Counted from the first letter of the stretch, positions 9,330 to 18,220 are shown. The stretch: DNA of 64,000 bases from Pseudomonas fluorescens HK44 (GCF_000217955.3 NZ_AFOY02000002.1:1-64000); one strand, 5' to 3'. Notes: generated from the sequence alone by a model not told the origin. A program made the numbers and translations.

Positions 9330-10151
9330 TCAGACCATCGCCAGCCGATGCTTGCGGCTGGGGGCACGAAATGCTCGATCAAGCGCCTGAAGATCTTCCG
9401 CATCGAGCTTCAATTCGCCGGCGGCAGCGTTCAACTGCACGTGTTCGGGATGTACGGCTTTGGGGATGGCAATCACGCCGTCCTGACGCAGAATCCAGGC
9501 CAGTGACACTTGGGCCGCAGTGACGTTAAGGCGTGCGGCGATCTGCTTCAGTGTCGGTTCGAACAAGAGGCTCCCGGCCTGGGCAATCGGACAATAAGCC
9601 ATCAACGGCATGCGCTGTTGCTGGCACCAGGGCAGCAGGTCGAATTCGATACCGCGCTCCTCAAGGTTGTAGAGCACCTGATTGGTGGCGCAGGCGTCCG
9701 AGCCCAATTCGTGCAAGTCCGCCACATCGAAATTGGACACGCCCCAACGGCCAATCTTGCCGTCGTCGCGCAGGCGTTCGAAAGCATCGACGGTCTCTGC
9801 GAGCGGAAACTGGCCGCGCCAGTGCAGCAGATACAGATCGATGTAGTCGGTTCCCAAACGGCGCAAGCTGCGTTCGCAGGCCAGGGGAATACCGCGTTGG
9901 CTGGCGTTGTGCGGGTAGACCTTGCTGACCAGAAACACCCGATCGCGAACACCGGCAATGGCTTCGCCAACCACTTCCTCTGCACCACCTTCGGCATACA
10001 TTTCTGCGGTGTCGATCAGGGTCATTCCCAGATCGATGCCGGTGCGCAATGCGGCGATTTCACGGGTTCGTTGTCGTGGGTCTTCACCCATGCGCCAGGT
10101 GCCCTGACCAATGACAGGGACAGGCACGCCAGCCAGTTCGAGCGTTCGCAT
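9330..10151 (-). CDS. Aldo/keto reductase
   Basis: The start at 10149-10151 has a GGAGG site and gives 273 residues, the normal length for this NAD(P)H-dependent reductase family. Family features are MRTLELAG with GQGTWRMGE at the N-terminus, the catalytic Asp and Tyr in LIDTAEMYAEGGAEEVVGEA, the Lys in FLVSKVYPHN, and His in IDLYLLHWRG. The C-terminal cofactor segment reads AWILRQDGVIAIPKA. The substrate cannot be told from the sequence. The frame extends 84 bp further upstream, but without a ribosome site. Confidence 0.88.
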   Translation of the reverse strand: MRTLELAGVPVPVIGQGTWRMGEDPRQRTREIAALRTGIDLGMTLIDTAEMYAEGGAEEVVGEAIAGVRDRVFLVSKVYPHNASQRGIPLACERSLRRLGTDYIDLYLLHWRGQFPLAETVDAFERLRDDGKIGRWGVSNFDVADLHELGSDACATNQVLYNLEERGIEFDLLPWCQQQRMPLMAYCPIAQAGSLLFEPTLKQIAARLNVTAAQVSLAWILRQDGVIAIPKAVHPEHVQLNAAAGELKLDAEDLQALDRAFRAPSRKHRLAMV

Positions 10152-10247
10152 CACAACCTCCAGACGAGACTTGTTGAATAGAAATTGGGCCGCAGCGAAG
10201 CCAGGAGGTTCTATCGCACACTCGACGCCATCCATTGCATATATTTA

Positions 10248-10279
10248 AAAGGAATAAATATCTAGTTATTTATTCCTTT
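10248..10279. promoter_or_regulatory. Perfect AT-rich palindrome between the reductase and Mop genes
   Basis: Thirteen-base perfect arms, AAAGGAATAAATA (10248-10260) and TATTTATTCCTTT (10267-10279), are separated by TCTAGT. It lies in the divergent intergenic region, 77 bp before the Mop-domain gene and 96 bp before the reductase. No T run follows that would make it a terminator, and the 6-bp spacer suits a dimeric DNA-binding protein. It is the strongest operator-like sequence in the window. Confidence 0.55.
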
Positions 10280-10356
10280 GTTCCGTATTCAATCAGGTGC
10301 ATTTTAAGGCCATGCACAGCCGTGCTCATGTAGCCATTTCGACAGGAAGCCTAGTC

Positions 10357-10572
10357 ATGACCATCAAAGCAATCAACGTCCGCAATCAGTTCAAAGGCAT
10401 CGTCAAGGAAATCCTGGAAGGGCCGGTGGTCTCTGAAGTCGATGTGCAAACCGCCTCTGGTGTTGTCACTTCGGTGATTACCACGCGCTCGATTCGCGAT
10501 CTCGAGTTGGTGGTGGGGAGCGAGGTCATCGCGTTCGTCAAATCCACCGAGGTATCGATCGCCAAGCTCTGA
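10357..10572 (+). CDS. Mop/TOBE-domain molybdate-binding protein (SsuF-like)
   Basis: The 71-residue protein is a single Mop domain with the motif MTIKAINVRNQFKGIVKEI at the start, VVSEVDVQTASG in the middle and ELVVGSEVIAFVKSTEV at the end. Mop domains of this size oligomerise and bind molybdate or tungstate. The sequence closely resembles SsuF, the small Mop protein of Pseudomonas ssu (sulfonate) operons, but no ssu genes adjoin it here. The start is at 10357 with AGGAAG nine bases upstream; an in-frame ATG 60 bp earlier looks less likely. Confidence 0.85.
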   Translation: MTIKAINVRNQFKGIVKEILEGPVVSEVDVQTASGVVTSVITTRSIRDLELVVGSEVIAFVKSTEVSIAKL

Positions 10573-10597
10573 CGATAGTGGGATAACTGCGAAAAGC

Positions 10598-10620
10598 AAA
10601 AAGGGCGCCCGAGGGCGCCC
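10598..10620 (-). terminator. Terminator of the potGHI-like operon
   Basis: GGGCGCC and GGCGCCC form a strong stem (10603-10620). On the minus strand the stem is followed by TTTTT. It lies about 140 bp beyond the last permease gene. On the plus strand no T run follows, so it serves the minus-strand operon. Confidence 0.75.
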
Positions 10621-10761
10621 AAAATCACCTTAACCGAGGAGCCAGGTGAGGCCGTTCGTGTAACTGCGGCGGTGGTAAGGCGCTGCATGAACGGTATTGC
10701 GTGGCACACCCAAAGGCGCACCGTTATCTGTTCAGTGCTGTCGCGATGAAACGCGACGGTG

Positions 10762-11661
10762 TTAAGTCGTCGCACCGATCTGTTGGGTAACTGGTCGTTG
10801 TGAAGCCGGTTGCTTCCAGGATTCGCTCGCGGTCTGATCCATGGCTTCCTGGATCGCGCGCTTGCGAGTGGCTTCGGCCTTGCGACTGAAGTACCAGACC
10901 ATGAAGGTCACGATCGATACCGCCAGCAGAATCAGGCTGGCCACGGCGTTGATCTCCGGTTTCACACCCAGACGCACGGCCGAGAACACTTCCATCGGCA
11001 AGGTCGTGGAGCCCGGTCCGGAGACGAAGCTCGCCAGCACCAGATCGTCCAGCGACAGGGCGAACGACATCATGCCGCCGGCGGCCAGCGAGGGCGCGAT
11101 CATCGGAATGGTGATCAGGAAGAACACCTTCAAGGGCCGTGCACCGAGGTCCATGGCCGCCTCTTCGATGGACAGGTCCAGCTCACGCAAGCGCGCCGAT
11201 ACCACCACCGCCACATAGGCGGCGCAGAACGTGGTGTGGGCGATCCAGATGGTGACGATGCCACGTTCCTGCGGCCAGCCAATCATCTGCGCCATCGCCA
11301 CGAACAGCAGCAACAGCGACAGACCGGTGATCACTTCCGGCATCACCAACGGCGCGGTGACCAGGCCGCCGAACAGCGTGCGGCCCTTGAAGCGGGTCAC
11401 GCGGGTCAGCACGAAAGCGGCCAGCGTGCCCAGCGCTACGGCGGCAATCGCGGTGTAGCAGGCGATTTCCAGCGAGCGCACCACCGAGCCCATCAGTTGG
11501 GTGTTGTCCAGCAGGCCGACGTACCACTTCACCGACCAGCCGCCCCAGACCGTCACCAGTTTCGAGGCGTTGAACGAGTAGATCACCAGAATCAGCATCG
11601 GCATGTAGATGAACAACAGGCCGAGCACCAGCATCATTCTTGAAAATCCGAAACGGTTCAT
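10762..11661 (-). CDS. potI: Polyamine ABC transporter permease, PotI type
   Basis: This 299-residue inner-membrane permease begins [19 protein letters not shown], has six predicted helices and carries the EAA loop [21 protein letters not shown] at about residues 165-186. The early [21 protein letters not shown] segment is characteristic of PotC/PotI permeases for spermidine or putrescine. It overlaps the upstream permease by 4 bp (ATGA). The C-terminal 35 residues are hydrophilic and extend beyond the E. coli PotI end. It is the last gene before a strong terminator. Confidence 0.9.
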   Translation of the reverse strand: MNRFGFSRMMLVLGLLFIYMPMLILVIYSFNASKLVTVWGGWSVKWYVGLLDNTQLMGSVVRSLEIACYTAIAAVALGTLAAFVLTRVTRFKGRTLFGGLVTAPLVMPEVITGLSLLLLFVAMAQMIGWPQERGIVTIWIAHTTFCAAYVAVVVSARLRELDLSIEEAAMDLGARPLKVFFLITIPMIAPSLAAGGMMSFALSLDDLVLASFVSGPGSTTLPMEVFSAVRLGVKPEINAVASLILLAVSIVTFMVWYFSRKAEATRKRAIQEAMDQTASESWKQPASQRPVTQQIGATT

Positions 11662-12572
11662 GCCCGTCCCTCCATCTCTTTGGCTTGGCTGCGGTTGAAC
11701 AGGATGATCGGCACAATCAGGATCGCCAGCATCACCACCGCCAACGCGGACGCCACCGGCCAGTCACGGTTGTTGAAGAACTCCTGCCACAGCACGCGAC
11801 CGATCATCAGGGTTTCCGGGCCACCGAGCAGTTCCGGAATCACGAACTCACCCACCACCGGAATGAACACCAGCATGCAGCCTGCGATGATGCCGTTCCT
11901 GGCCAGCGGGACAGTGATTTTCCAGAAGTTGTTGAAGTTGCTTGAACCCAGGTCCGATGCGGCCTCCAGCAGACTTCCGTCATGCTTGACGAGGTTGGCG
12001 TACAGCGGCAGCACCATGAACGGCAGGTACGCATACACCACGCCGATGTAGACCGCAGTGTTGGTGTTGAGGATTTCGATCGGCTCTGAAATCAGCCCGG
12101 TCCAGAGCAGGAATGCATTGAGCAAACCGTTGTTGCTGAGGATGCCCATCCACGCATACACGCGGATCAGGATCGCCGTCCAGGTCGGCATCATGATCAG
12201 CAGCAGCAAGACGTTCTGCGCTTCCTTGCTGGCCTTGGAAATCGCGTAGGCCATCGGGAAACCGATCACCAGGCACATCGCCGTGCTGAGGGCGGCCATT
12301 TTCAGGGAGCCCAGATAAGCCGAGATGTACAGCTCATCGTCGCCCAGCATGGCGTAGTTGCCGAGGTTCAACAGCAGCTGGAATTTCTGTTCAGCGAAGC
12401 TGTAGATCTCGGAGTAGGGTGGGATGGCCAGGGCTGCTTCGGAAAAACTGATCTTCATCACCAGGAAAAACGGCAGCATGAAGAACAGGCACAGCCACAG
12501 GAATGGAATACCGATCACGACTTTACGGCCGCTCGGCAAAAACCGCTGAAACTGCTGAGTGAGAGTGTTCAT
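11658..12572 (-). CDS. potH: Polyamine ABC transporter permease, PotH type
   Basis: The ATG at 12570-12572 overlaps the ATPase stop by 4 bp, which fixes the start and gives 304 residues. There are six hydrophobic helices and an EAA loop, LEAASDLGSSNFNNFWKITVP, at about residue 200. PotB/PotH features include IRVYAWMGILSNNGLLN and the PELLGGPETLMIGRVLWQEF segment. With PotI it forms the membrane channel of a putrescine-type importer. Translation is coupled to both neighbours by ATGA overlaps. Confidence 0.9.
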   Translation of the reverse strand: MNTLTQQFQRFLPSGRKVVIGIPFLWLCLFFMLPFFLVMKISFSEAALAIPPYSEIYSFAEQKFQLLLNLGNYAMLGDDELYISAYLGSLKMAALSTAMCLVIGFPMAYAISKASKEAQNVLLLLIMMPTWTAILIRVYAWMGILSNNGLLNAFLLWTGLISEPIEILNTNTAVYIGVVYAYLPFMVLPLYANLVKHDGSLLEAASDLGSSNFNNFWKITVPLARNGIIAGCMLVFIPVVGEFVIPELLGGPETLMIGRVLWQEFFNNRDWPVASALAVVMLAILIVPIILFNRSQAKEMEGRA

Positions 12573-13711
12573 GCGCGCAGTACCACGCCGCTGTCGTCTT
12601 CCCACCAGACGTAGACCTGATCGTCCCACGTCGGGCGTGTGCCACGGCGTTCGGCGTTGGCCATGAACGACTGCACGATCTTGCCGCCAGGCAGCTCCAC
12701 GTAAAACACCGAGTGCCCGCCGAGGTAAGCGATGTCATGCACCTTCCCCTGGGACCAGTTGTAACGGGTCTCGGGTTTGACGGTGCTGACCAGCATTTTT
12801 TCCGGGCGGATGGCGTAGGTGATCGACTTGTCCTGCACCGACGTGCTCACGCCGTGACCGACATAGATCTTCTGTTCCAGGTCCGGGCTGTGAATGATCG
12901 CGTGACCTTCCAGGTCTTCTACAACGGTGCCGTCGAAAGCGTTCACGTTGCCGATGAATTCGCAGACCATGCGGCTGACCGGCGCTTCATAGATGTCGAC
13001 CGGGCTACCGATCTGGGCGATCCAGCCCAGGTGCATGATCGCGATGCGTTGGGCCATGGTCATGGCCTCTTCCTGGTCGTGGGTCACCATCACGCAGGTC
13101 ACGCCGACGCGCTCGATGATTTCCACCAGTTCGAGTTGCATCTGCGAGCGCAGCTTTTTATCCAGTGCGCCCATCGGCTCATCGAGCAACAGCAGTTTTG
13201 GCCGTTTGGCCAGCGAGCGGGCCAGCGCCACACGCTGGCGCTGACCGCCGGAGAGCTGGTGCGGCTTGCGCTTGGCGTACTGGGTCATGTGCACCAGCCT
13301 GAGCATTTCTTCGACGCGGGCTTCGATTTCACTGGCGGGCAGACGGTCCTGCTTCAGGCCGAAGGCAATGTTCTGTGCCACGGTCATGTGCGGAAACAGC
13401 GCGTAGGACTGGAACATCATGTTGATCGGCCGCTCGTACGGCGGCATATCGGTGATGTCCACGCCATCGAGGTAGATCCGCCCTTCGGTCGGTCGCTCAA
13501 AGCCTGCCAGCATGCGCAGGAGTGTCGATTTGCCGGAACCCGAACCGCCCAGCATGGCGAAGATTTCGCCTTGGTGGATGTCCAGGGACACATCGTCTAC
13601 GGCAATGGTTTCGTCAAATTTCTTGGTTACGCGGTCGACTCTCACCAGAACCTTTTTCGGTTGCTGATTACCTTCTAGAGCCTTCCTGTAAATGCTGGAG
13701 GCGTTTGCCAT
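12569..13711 (-). CDS. potG: Polyamine ABC transporter ATP-binding protein, PotG type
   Basis: From the ATG at 13709-13711 (GGGAG upstream) the protein has 380 residues. It contains Walker A GGSGSGKST, Q-loop FQSYALFPHM, signature LSGGQRQRVALARSL, Walker B LLLLDEPMGALD and the H-loop VTHD. The last 110 residues form the TOBE-type regulatory domain usual for spermidine/putrescine importers. The open frame extends upstream, but its extra residues look non-coding. In most Pseudomonas and E. coli loci a PotF/SpuD-type binding-protein gene comes just before this gene; here only a REP pair and a hairpin are found. Confidence 0.92.
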   Translation of the reverse strand: MANASSIYRKALEGNQQPKKVLVRVDRVTKKFDETIAVDDVSLDIHQGEIFAMLGGSGSGKSTLLRMLAGFERPTEGRIYLDGVDITDMPPYERPINMMFQSYALFPHMTVAQNIAFGLKQDRLPASEIEARVEEMLRLVHMTQYAKRKPHQLSGGQRQRVALARSLAKRPKLLLLDEPMGALDKKLRSQMQLELVEIIERVGVTCVMVTHDQEEAMTMAQRIAIMHLGWIAQIGSPVDIYEAPVSRMVCEFIGNVNAFDGTVVEDLEGHAIIHSPDLEQKIYVGHGVSTSVQDKSITYAIRPEKMLVSTVKPETRYNWSQGKVHDIAYLGGHSVFYVELPGGKIVQSFMANAERRGTRPTWDDQVYVWWEDDSGVVLRA

Positions 13712-13796
13712 GTGAAACTCCCAACAGGTGTCAGTCGTCGGGCCAATACGGCCTGACTTAATAGTTGATTGCGAACCCGTACCGGATACGGTCCCA

Positions 13797-13892
13797 CCTG
13801 TAGGAGCTGAGCTTGCTCGCGATGAGGCCCTGACAGTCGACATCAATGCTGACTGTCAGGCTGCCATCGCGAGCAAGCTCGGCTCCTACAGG
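13797..13892. repeat. REP pair (inverted)
   Basis: Outer arms CCTGTAGGAGC... and ...GCTCCTACAGG pair over more than 20 bases, with the Pseudomonas core CTTGCTCGCGATG/CATCGCGAGCAAG. An inner perfect 10-bp stem (CCTGACAGTC 13829-13838, GACTGTCAGG 13851-13860) sits in the loop. The element resembles the pairs at 16533 and 19512. Confidence 0.85.
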
Positions 13893-13975
13893 GTTACCCG
13901 TACCGGCCTGGGCTAATTCGGCGCCGCCGTCCTGGCTGCCTGGTCGTACTTGTTGTTATTGCGGTGTGTCGTTTT

Positions 13976-14017
13976 CGTGAGTCACGGGTGCGCAAGGGCG
14001 CGCCCGCCCGACTCACG
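13976..14017. terminator. Long hairpin downstream of spuA
   Basis: CGTGAGTC (13976-13983) pairs with GACTCACG (14010-14017). The inner CGGGTGCGC and GCGCGCCCG also pair with one wobble. It lies 32 bp beyond the stop of the minus-strand amidotransferase. No T run follows, so termination is only suggested. Confidence 0.45.
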
Positions 14018-14048
14018 TGGGCAGTAAATGGATTAATCGAGTGTCAAG

Positions 14049-14810
14049 TCAGCGGGTATTACGCAGCGCGGCCCGTTGTCGGCACGCCTCGCCAAACGCC
14101 TGGAAAATACTCAAGTAGGGAGGGTTGGCCAGGACCTGCCATTCCGGGTGCCATTGCACGCCGAGGGCGAAGGCCTTGCTGTGCTCAACGGAGATCGCTT
14201 CGATCAAGCCGTCGGGAGCGATGGCTTCGGCGCGCAGGCCGGGGGCCAGTCGGTCGATGCCTTGGCTGTGAATCGAATTGACCTGGAACACCTGCGGCAA
14301 TTCCAGCGCTTGGAACACACCGCCCGGTTGCACGTTGACCGCATGAGCCGGTGCGTACTGCACCGCCAGGTCCGGATGATCCGCTTCCCGGTGATCAAGC
14401 ATGCCGGGCAATTCGTGGACCTTCTGATGCAAGCTGCCACCGAACGCCACGTTCATTTCCTGAAAGCCGCGACAAATACCGAGTACCGGAACACCGGCGG
14501 CAATCGCTGCACGCAATAAGGGAAGGGTGGTGCTGTCCCGGGCAGGATCGTGATCCGTGCCGGGTGCGCTGGCGGGGCCTTGATAGTGGAAGGGCTCCAC
14601 ATTCGACGGCGAACCGGTCAGCAACAAACCATCGAGATGCGCGAGCAGCTCATCAATCTCGGTTAGTTCGCCTAAGGAAGGAATGACCACCGGCAGCCCC
14701 AGAGCCGCGACGCTGACAGCACGCAAGTACTTGTCGCCGCTGACGTGGTAGGGGTGCAGGCCAATCTGTTTGACGCACGCAGTAACGCCGATCAATGGCT
14801 TGAGTGCCAT
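14049..14810 (-). CDS. spuA: Gamma-glutamyl-gamma-aminobutyrate hydrolase (PuuD/SpuA)
   Basis: This 253-residue class I glutamine-amidotransferase-fold hydrolase releases GABA and glutamate from gamma-glutamyl-GABA. The nucleophile is in LGICRGFQEMNVAFGG (about residue 115) and the His-Glu pair in GVQWHPEWQ near the C-terminus. The N-terminus KPLIGVTACVKQIG is typical of PuuD. The start ATG at 14808-14810 has GAGGTGAT in front; a GTG three codons earlier overlaps that site. It is divergent from the glutamylputrescine synthetase gene, so the two ends of the pathway share one control region. Confidence 0.93.
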   Translation of the reverse strand: MALKPLIGVTACVKQIGLHPYHVSGDKYLRAVSVAALGLPVVIPSLGELTEIDELLAHLDGLLLTGSPSNVEPFHYQGPASAPGTDHDPARDSTTLPLLRAAIAAGVPVLGICRGFQEMNVAFGGSLHQKVHELPGMLDHREADHPDLAVQYAPAHAVNVQPGGVFQALELPQVFQVNSIHSQGIDRLAPGLRAEAIAPDGLIEAISVEHSKAFALGVQWHPEWQVLANPPYLSIFQAFGEACRQRAALRNTR

Positions 14811-15091
14811 TTTTATCACCTCGAAGTTTCACACTTGAACGAGCTTTTCCGGAGCTTAGCCTCGTTGATTTTAATTAACAACTCTCATGTAAAAAATTCT
14901 AAACGAAAAAGCGGCCGGGAATCCGGGCTGGCGTGGGTTTGAGGCAGTAAATGGGGCGATGAGTGGCTGAAGCGGCCAATAAATTCAACGTGAAAGGCGC
15001 TTTGTTCGCTATTGACTTCACTTTGCCTTTCGGATTGACTGGGCTCGTGAAAGGGCGGTGAACATAATAATTAACAGCTAATAGGTGCATC
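14811..15091. promoter_or_regulatory. Divergent control region between spuA and spuB
   Basis: The region separates divergent first and last enzymes of putrescine breakdown. The part from 14870 to 14910 is AT-rich (TTTTAATTAACAAC, then AAAAAATTCTAAACG) and is the likely promoter area. I cannot identify a PuuR site with confidence. Confidence 0.45.
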
Positions 15092-16468
15092 ATGTCGGTC
15101 CCTCTGCGTGCCGTTCAACTCAACGAAGCAAACGCATTCCTTAAGAAATATCCTGAGGTTTTGTACGTCGACCTTCTGATTGCGGATATGAACGGTGTGG
15201 TGCGCGGCAAGCGCATCGAGCGCACCAGTCTTCATAAGGTTTACGAAAAAGGCATTAACCTGCCGGCGTCCCTGTTCGCTCTGGACATCAACGGTTCCAC
15301 GGTGGAAAGCACCGGCCTGGGTCTGGACATCGGCGACTCCGACCGAATCTGCTACCCGATTCCCGGCACCCTGAGCATCGAGCCTTGGCAGAAGCGCCCC
15401 ACCGCGCAACTGTTGATGACCATGCACGAACTCGAAGGCGAGCCGTTCTTTGCCGACCCGCGTGAAGTGCTGGCCAATGTGGTGCGCAAGTTCGACGACA
15501 TGGGCCTGACCATCTGCGCCGCGTTCGAACTCGAGTTTTATCTGATCGACCAGGACAACGTGAACGGTCGTCCGCAATCGCCACGTTCGCCGGTCTCCGG
15601 TAAGCGTCCGATGTCGACCCAGGTGTACCTGATCGACGACCTCGACGAATACGTCGACTGCCTGCAAGACATCCTCGAAGGCGCGAAAGAGCAGGGCATC
15701 CCAGCCGACGCCATCGTCAAGGAAAGCGCCCCGGCGCAGTTCGAAGTGAACCTGCACCACGTCTCCGACCCGATCAAGGCCTGCGACTACGCGGTGCTGC
15801 TCAAGCGTCTGGTGAAGAACATCGCCTACGACCATGAAATGGACACCACCTTCATGGCCAAGCCGTATCCGGGCCAGGCGGGCAACGGTCTGCACGTGCA
15901 CATTTCGATTCTCGACAAGGAAGGCAACAACATCTTTGCCAGCGAGGATCCCGAGCAGAACGCCGCACTGCGTCACGCGATCGGCGGTGTGCTCGAGACC
16001 CTGCCGGCGCAGATGGCCTTCCTCTGCCCGAACGTCAACTCGTACCGTCGTTTCGGCGCACAGTTCTACGTGCCGAACTCGCCAAGCTGGGGCATCGACA
16101 ACCGCACCGTTGCAGTCCGCGTGCCGACCGGTTCTGCAGACGCCGTGCGTATCGAGCACCGCGTCGCTGGCGCCGATGCCAACCCGTACCTGCTGATGGC
16201 CTCGGTGCTGGCCGGTATTCACCACGGCCTGACCAACGAAATCGAACCCGGCCCACCGGTCGAAGGCAACAGCTACGAGCAAAACGAACAGAGCCTGCCG
16301 AACAACCTGCGCGATGCACTGCGCGAACTGGACGACAGCGAAGTCATGGCCAGGTACATCGACCCGCTGTACATCGACGTGTTCGTGGCGTGCAAGGAAA
16401 GCGAGCTGGCCGAGTTCGAGAACTCCATCTCGGACCTTGAGTACAACTGGTATCTGCACACGGTCTGA
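15092..16468 (+). CDS. spuB: Gamma-glutamylputrescine synthetase (glutamine synthetase family, SpuB/PuuA)
   Basis: This 458-residue member of the glutamine synthetase family ligates glutamate to putrescine at the expense of ATP. Characteristic segments are YVDLLIADMNGVVRGKRIER (residues 25-45), the metal-site AAFELEFYLID, the NGLHVHISILDKEGNN loop and NSYRRFGAQFYVPNSPSWGIDNR. The long Ser/Arg-rich insert after FYLIDQDNVNGR is usual for Pseudomonas SpuB. The start is supported by AGGTG eight bases upstream. A gap with a REP pair separates it from the aldehyde dehydrogenase. Confidence 0.93.
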   Translation: MSVPLRAVQLNEANAFLKKYPEVLYVDLLIADMNGVVRGKRIERTSLHKVYEKGINLPASLFALDINGSTVESTGLGLDIGDSDRICYPIPGTLSIEPWQKRPTAQLLMTMHELEGEPFFADPREVLANVVRKFDDMGLTICAAFELEFYLIDQDNVNGRPQSPRSPVSGKRPMSTQVYLIDDLDEYVDCLQDILEGAKEQGIPADAIVKESAPAQFEVNLHHVSDPIKACDYAVLLKRLVKNIAYDHEMDTTFMAKPYPGQAGNGLHVHISILDKEGNNIFASEDPEQNAALRHAIGGVLETLPAQMAFLCPNVNSYRRFGAQFYVPNSPSWGIDNRTVAVRVPTGSADAVRIEHRVAGADANPYLLMASVLAGIHHGLTNEIEPGPPVEGNSYEQNEQSLPNNLRDALRELDDSEVMARYIDPLYIDVFVACKESELAEFENSISDLEYNWYLHTV

Positions 16469-16532
16469 CGGCCAAACACCCGTCGGCTAAGGATGAGGGG
16501 GTGTACACAAAACATGTGTGCACCGCGAATCC

Positions 16533-16629
16533 CCTGTAGGAGCTGAGCTTGCTCGCGATAGCGGTGGATCAGTCGCCATCAATATTGAATGTGATGGCCT
16601 CATCGCGAGCAAGCTTTGCTCCTACAAGG
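16533..16629. repeat. REP pair (inverted)
   Basis: CCTGTAGGAGCTGAGCTTGC at the left end pairs with GCAAGCTTTGCTCCTACAAGG at the right end, with the same core as the pair at 13797. It lies between spuB and the aldehyde dehydrogenase. A smaller imperfect repeat (GTGTACAC 16501-16508, GTGTGCAC 16516-16523) precedes it. Confidence 0.85.
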
Positions 16630-16674
16630 CAATCGGTCCGACGATCACCTATTCCTCTGCGTTGAGTCACTTCA

Positions 16675-18165
16675 ATGGCAATTACTCGCAGCGACTGGGA
16701 GCAACGCTTCCAGTCCTTGACAATCGAAGGTCGGGCATTCATTGACGGCCACTACTGCTCGGCACTCAGCCGCGACACGTTTGAATGCGTGAGCCCGGTG
16801 GACGGCCGCTTTCTGGCGAATGTCGCCAGTACCGACGAAGCCGACGCGAATGTGGCGGTGCAGGTTGCGCGCCGGGCGTTCGAGTCCGGCGTCTGGGCCA
16901 AGCTGGCTCCGGCAGAGCGCAAGCGCATCCTGATTCGTTTCGCCGATCTGATTCTGGCGAACCAGGAAGAACTGGCGCTGCTCGAAACCCTCGACATGGG
17001 CAAGCCGATCGGCGACGCCATGAGCATCGACATTCCTGCGACCGCCAACGCGATCCGCTGGAGCGCCGAGGCGATCGACAAGATCTACGACGAAGTCGCG
17101 GCGACGCCGCACGACCAGTTGGGCTTGGTCACCCGTGAGCCGTCGGGCGTGGTCGCGGCCATCGTGCCGTGGAACTTCCCGTTGATCATGGCCAGCTGGA
17201 AGTTCGCACCGGCCCTGGCGGCGGGTAACTCGTTCATCCTCAAGCCTTCGGAAAAGTCACCACTGACGGCGATTCGCATCGCCCAACTGGCACTCGACGC
17301 CGGCATCCCGAAAGGCGTGTTCAACGTGCTGCCGGGGTTCGGCCACACCGTCGGCAAGGCGCTGGCGCTGCACATGGACGTCGACGTTCTGGCCTTCACC
17401 GGCTCGACGGCAATTGCCAAGCAACTGCTGATCTACGCCGGGCAAAGCAACATGAAACGCGTCTGGCTGGAAGCCGGTGGCAAAAGCCCGAACGTAGTAT
17501 TTGCCGACGCCCCGGATTTGCGCGCGGCAGCTCAAGCTGCGGCCAGTGCGATCGCCTTCAACCAGGGCGAAGTCTGCACCGCCGGTTCGCGGTTGCTGGT
17601 GGAGCGCTCGATTCGCGAGCAGTTCATTCCGCTGCTGGTGGAAGCGCTGCAAGCCTGGAAACCGGGGCATGCCCTGGACCCGGCGACCACCGTCGGCGCA
17701 GTCGTCGACCAACGCCAACTGGACAACGTGCTGCGCTACATCAGCATCGGCAAAGAGCAGGGCGCCCAACTGATTGCGGGCGGCAATCGCACCCTTGAAG
17801 ACACCGGCGGCCTGTACGTGGAACCGGCGATTTTCGACGGTGTGACCAATGCCATGACCATCGCCCGGGAAGAAATCTTCGGCCCGGTGCTGTCGCTGAT
17901 CACCTTCGACACGGCTGAAGAAGCATTGGCGATTGCCAACGACAGCATCTTCGGTCTGGCGGCCGGGGTCTGGACCAGCAACCTGAGCAAGGCCCACACC
18001 TTCGCTCGCGGTTTGCGCGCCGGCAGCGTCTGGGTCAACCAGTACGACGGCGGCGACATGACCGCGCCGTTCGGCGGGTTCAAGCAGTCGGGTAACGGTC
18101 GGGACAAATCGCTGCATGCGTTCGATAAATACACCGAACTCAAAGCGACCTGGATCAAGCTCTAA
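16675..18165 (+). CDS. puuC: Gamma-glutamyl-gamma-aminobutyraldehyde dehydrogenase (PuuC type)
   Basis: This 496-residue NAD(P)-dependent aldehyde dehydrogenase has the active-site Glu in LEAGGKSPNVVFADA (about 262) and the catalytic Cys in FNQGEVCTAGSRLLVERS (about 300). The Rossmann segment is FTGSTAIAKQL. It should oxidise gamma-glutamyl-gamma-aminobutyraldehyde to gamma-glutamyl-GABA, the substrate of SpuA. The position between the synthetase and the oxidoreductase supports this role. The sequence alone does not exclude other amino-aldehydes. The ATG at 16675 has no strong ribosome site. Confidence 0.9.
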   Translation: MAITRSDWEQRFQSLTIEGRAFIDGHYCSALSRDTFECVSPVDGRFLANVASTDEADANVAVQVARRAFESGVWAKLAPAERKRILIRFADLILANQEELALLETLDMGKPIGDAMSIDIPATANAIRWSAEAIDKIYDEVAATPHDQLGLVTREPSGVVAAIVPWNFPLIMASWKFAPALAAGNSFILKPSEKSPLTAIRIAQLALDAGIPKGVFNVLPGFGHTVGKALALHMDVDVLAFTGSTAIAKQLLIYAGQSNMKRVWLEAGGKSPNVVFADAPDLRAAAQAAASAIAFNQGEVCTAGSRLLVERSIREQFIPLLVEALQAWKPGHALDPATTVGAVVDQRQLDNVLRYISIGKEQGAQLIAGGNRTLEDTGGLYVEPAIFDGVTNAMTIAREEIFGPVLSLITFDTAEEALAIANDSIFGLAAGVWTSNLSKAHTFARGLRAGSVWVNQYDGGDMTAPFGGFKQSGNGRDKSLHAFDKYTELKATWIKL

Positions 18166-18180
18166 CACTTCTACAGCGGC

Positions 18181-18204
18181 GGTCGCAGGCATGTGCGTGC
18201 GACC
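18181..18204. repeat. Short hairpin between puuC and puuB
   Basis: GGTCGCAGGCA and TGCGTGCGACC pair over 11 positions with one mismatch around a two-base loop, 16 bp after the puuC stop. There is no T run. It could stabilise mRNA ends or attenuate reading into puuB. Confidence 0.4.
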
Positions 18205-18220
18205 GTTCGGGAACTCAATC

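Larger units (their letters stand above)
13712..14048. other. Gap between potG and spuA holding a REP pair and a hairpin
   Basis: These 337 bp contain no plausible gene. The REP pair (13797-13892) and a long hairpin (13976-14017) fill most of it. This is where a periplasmic binding-protein gene is usually found in this kind of locus. Confidence 0.6.

Noticed and set aside
12713..13678. 321-codon plus-strand frame opposite potG
   Set aside because: It is a shadow of the ATPase gene; the protein has no recognisable domain and is His/Gln/Asp-rich in the shadow pattern.
15071..16459. 462-codon minus-strand frame opposite spuB
   Set aside because: It is a GC-skew shadow of the glutamine-synthetase-family gene, which has all family motifs on the plus strand.
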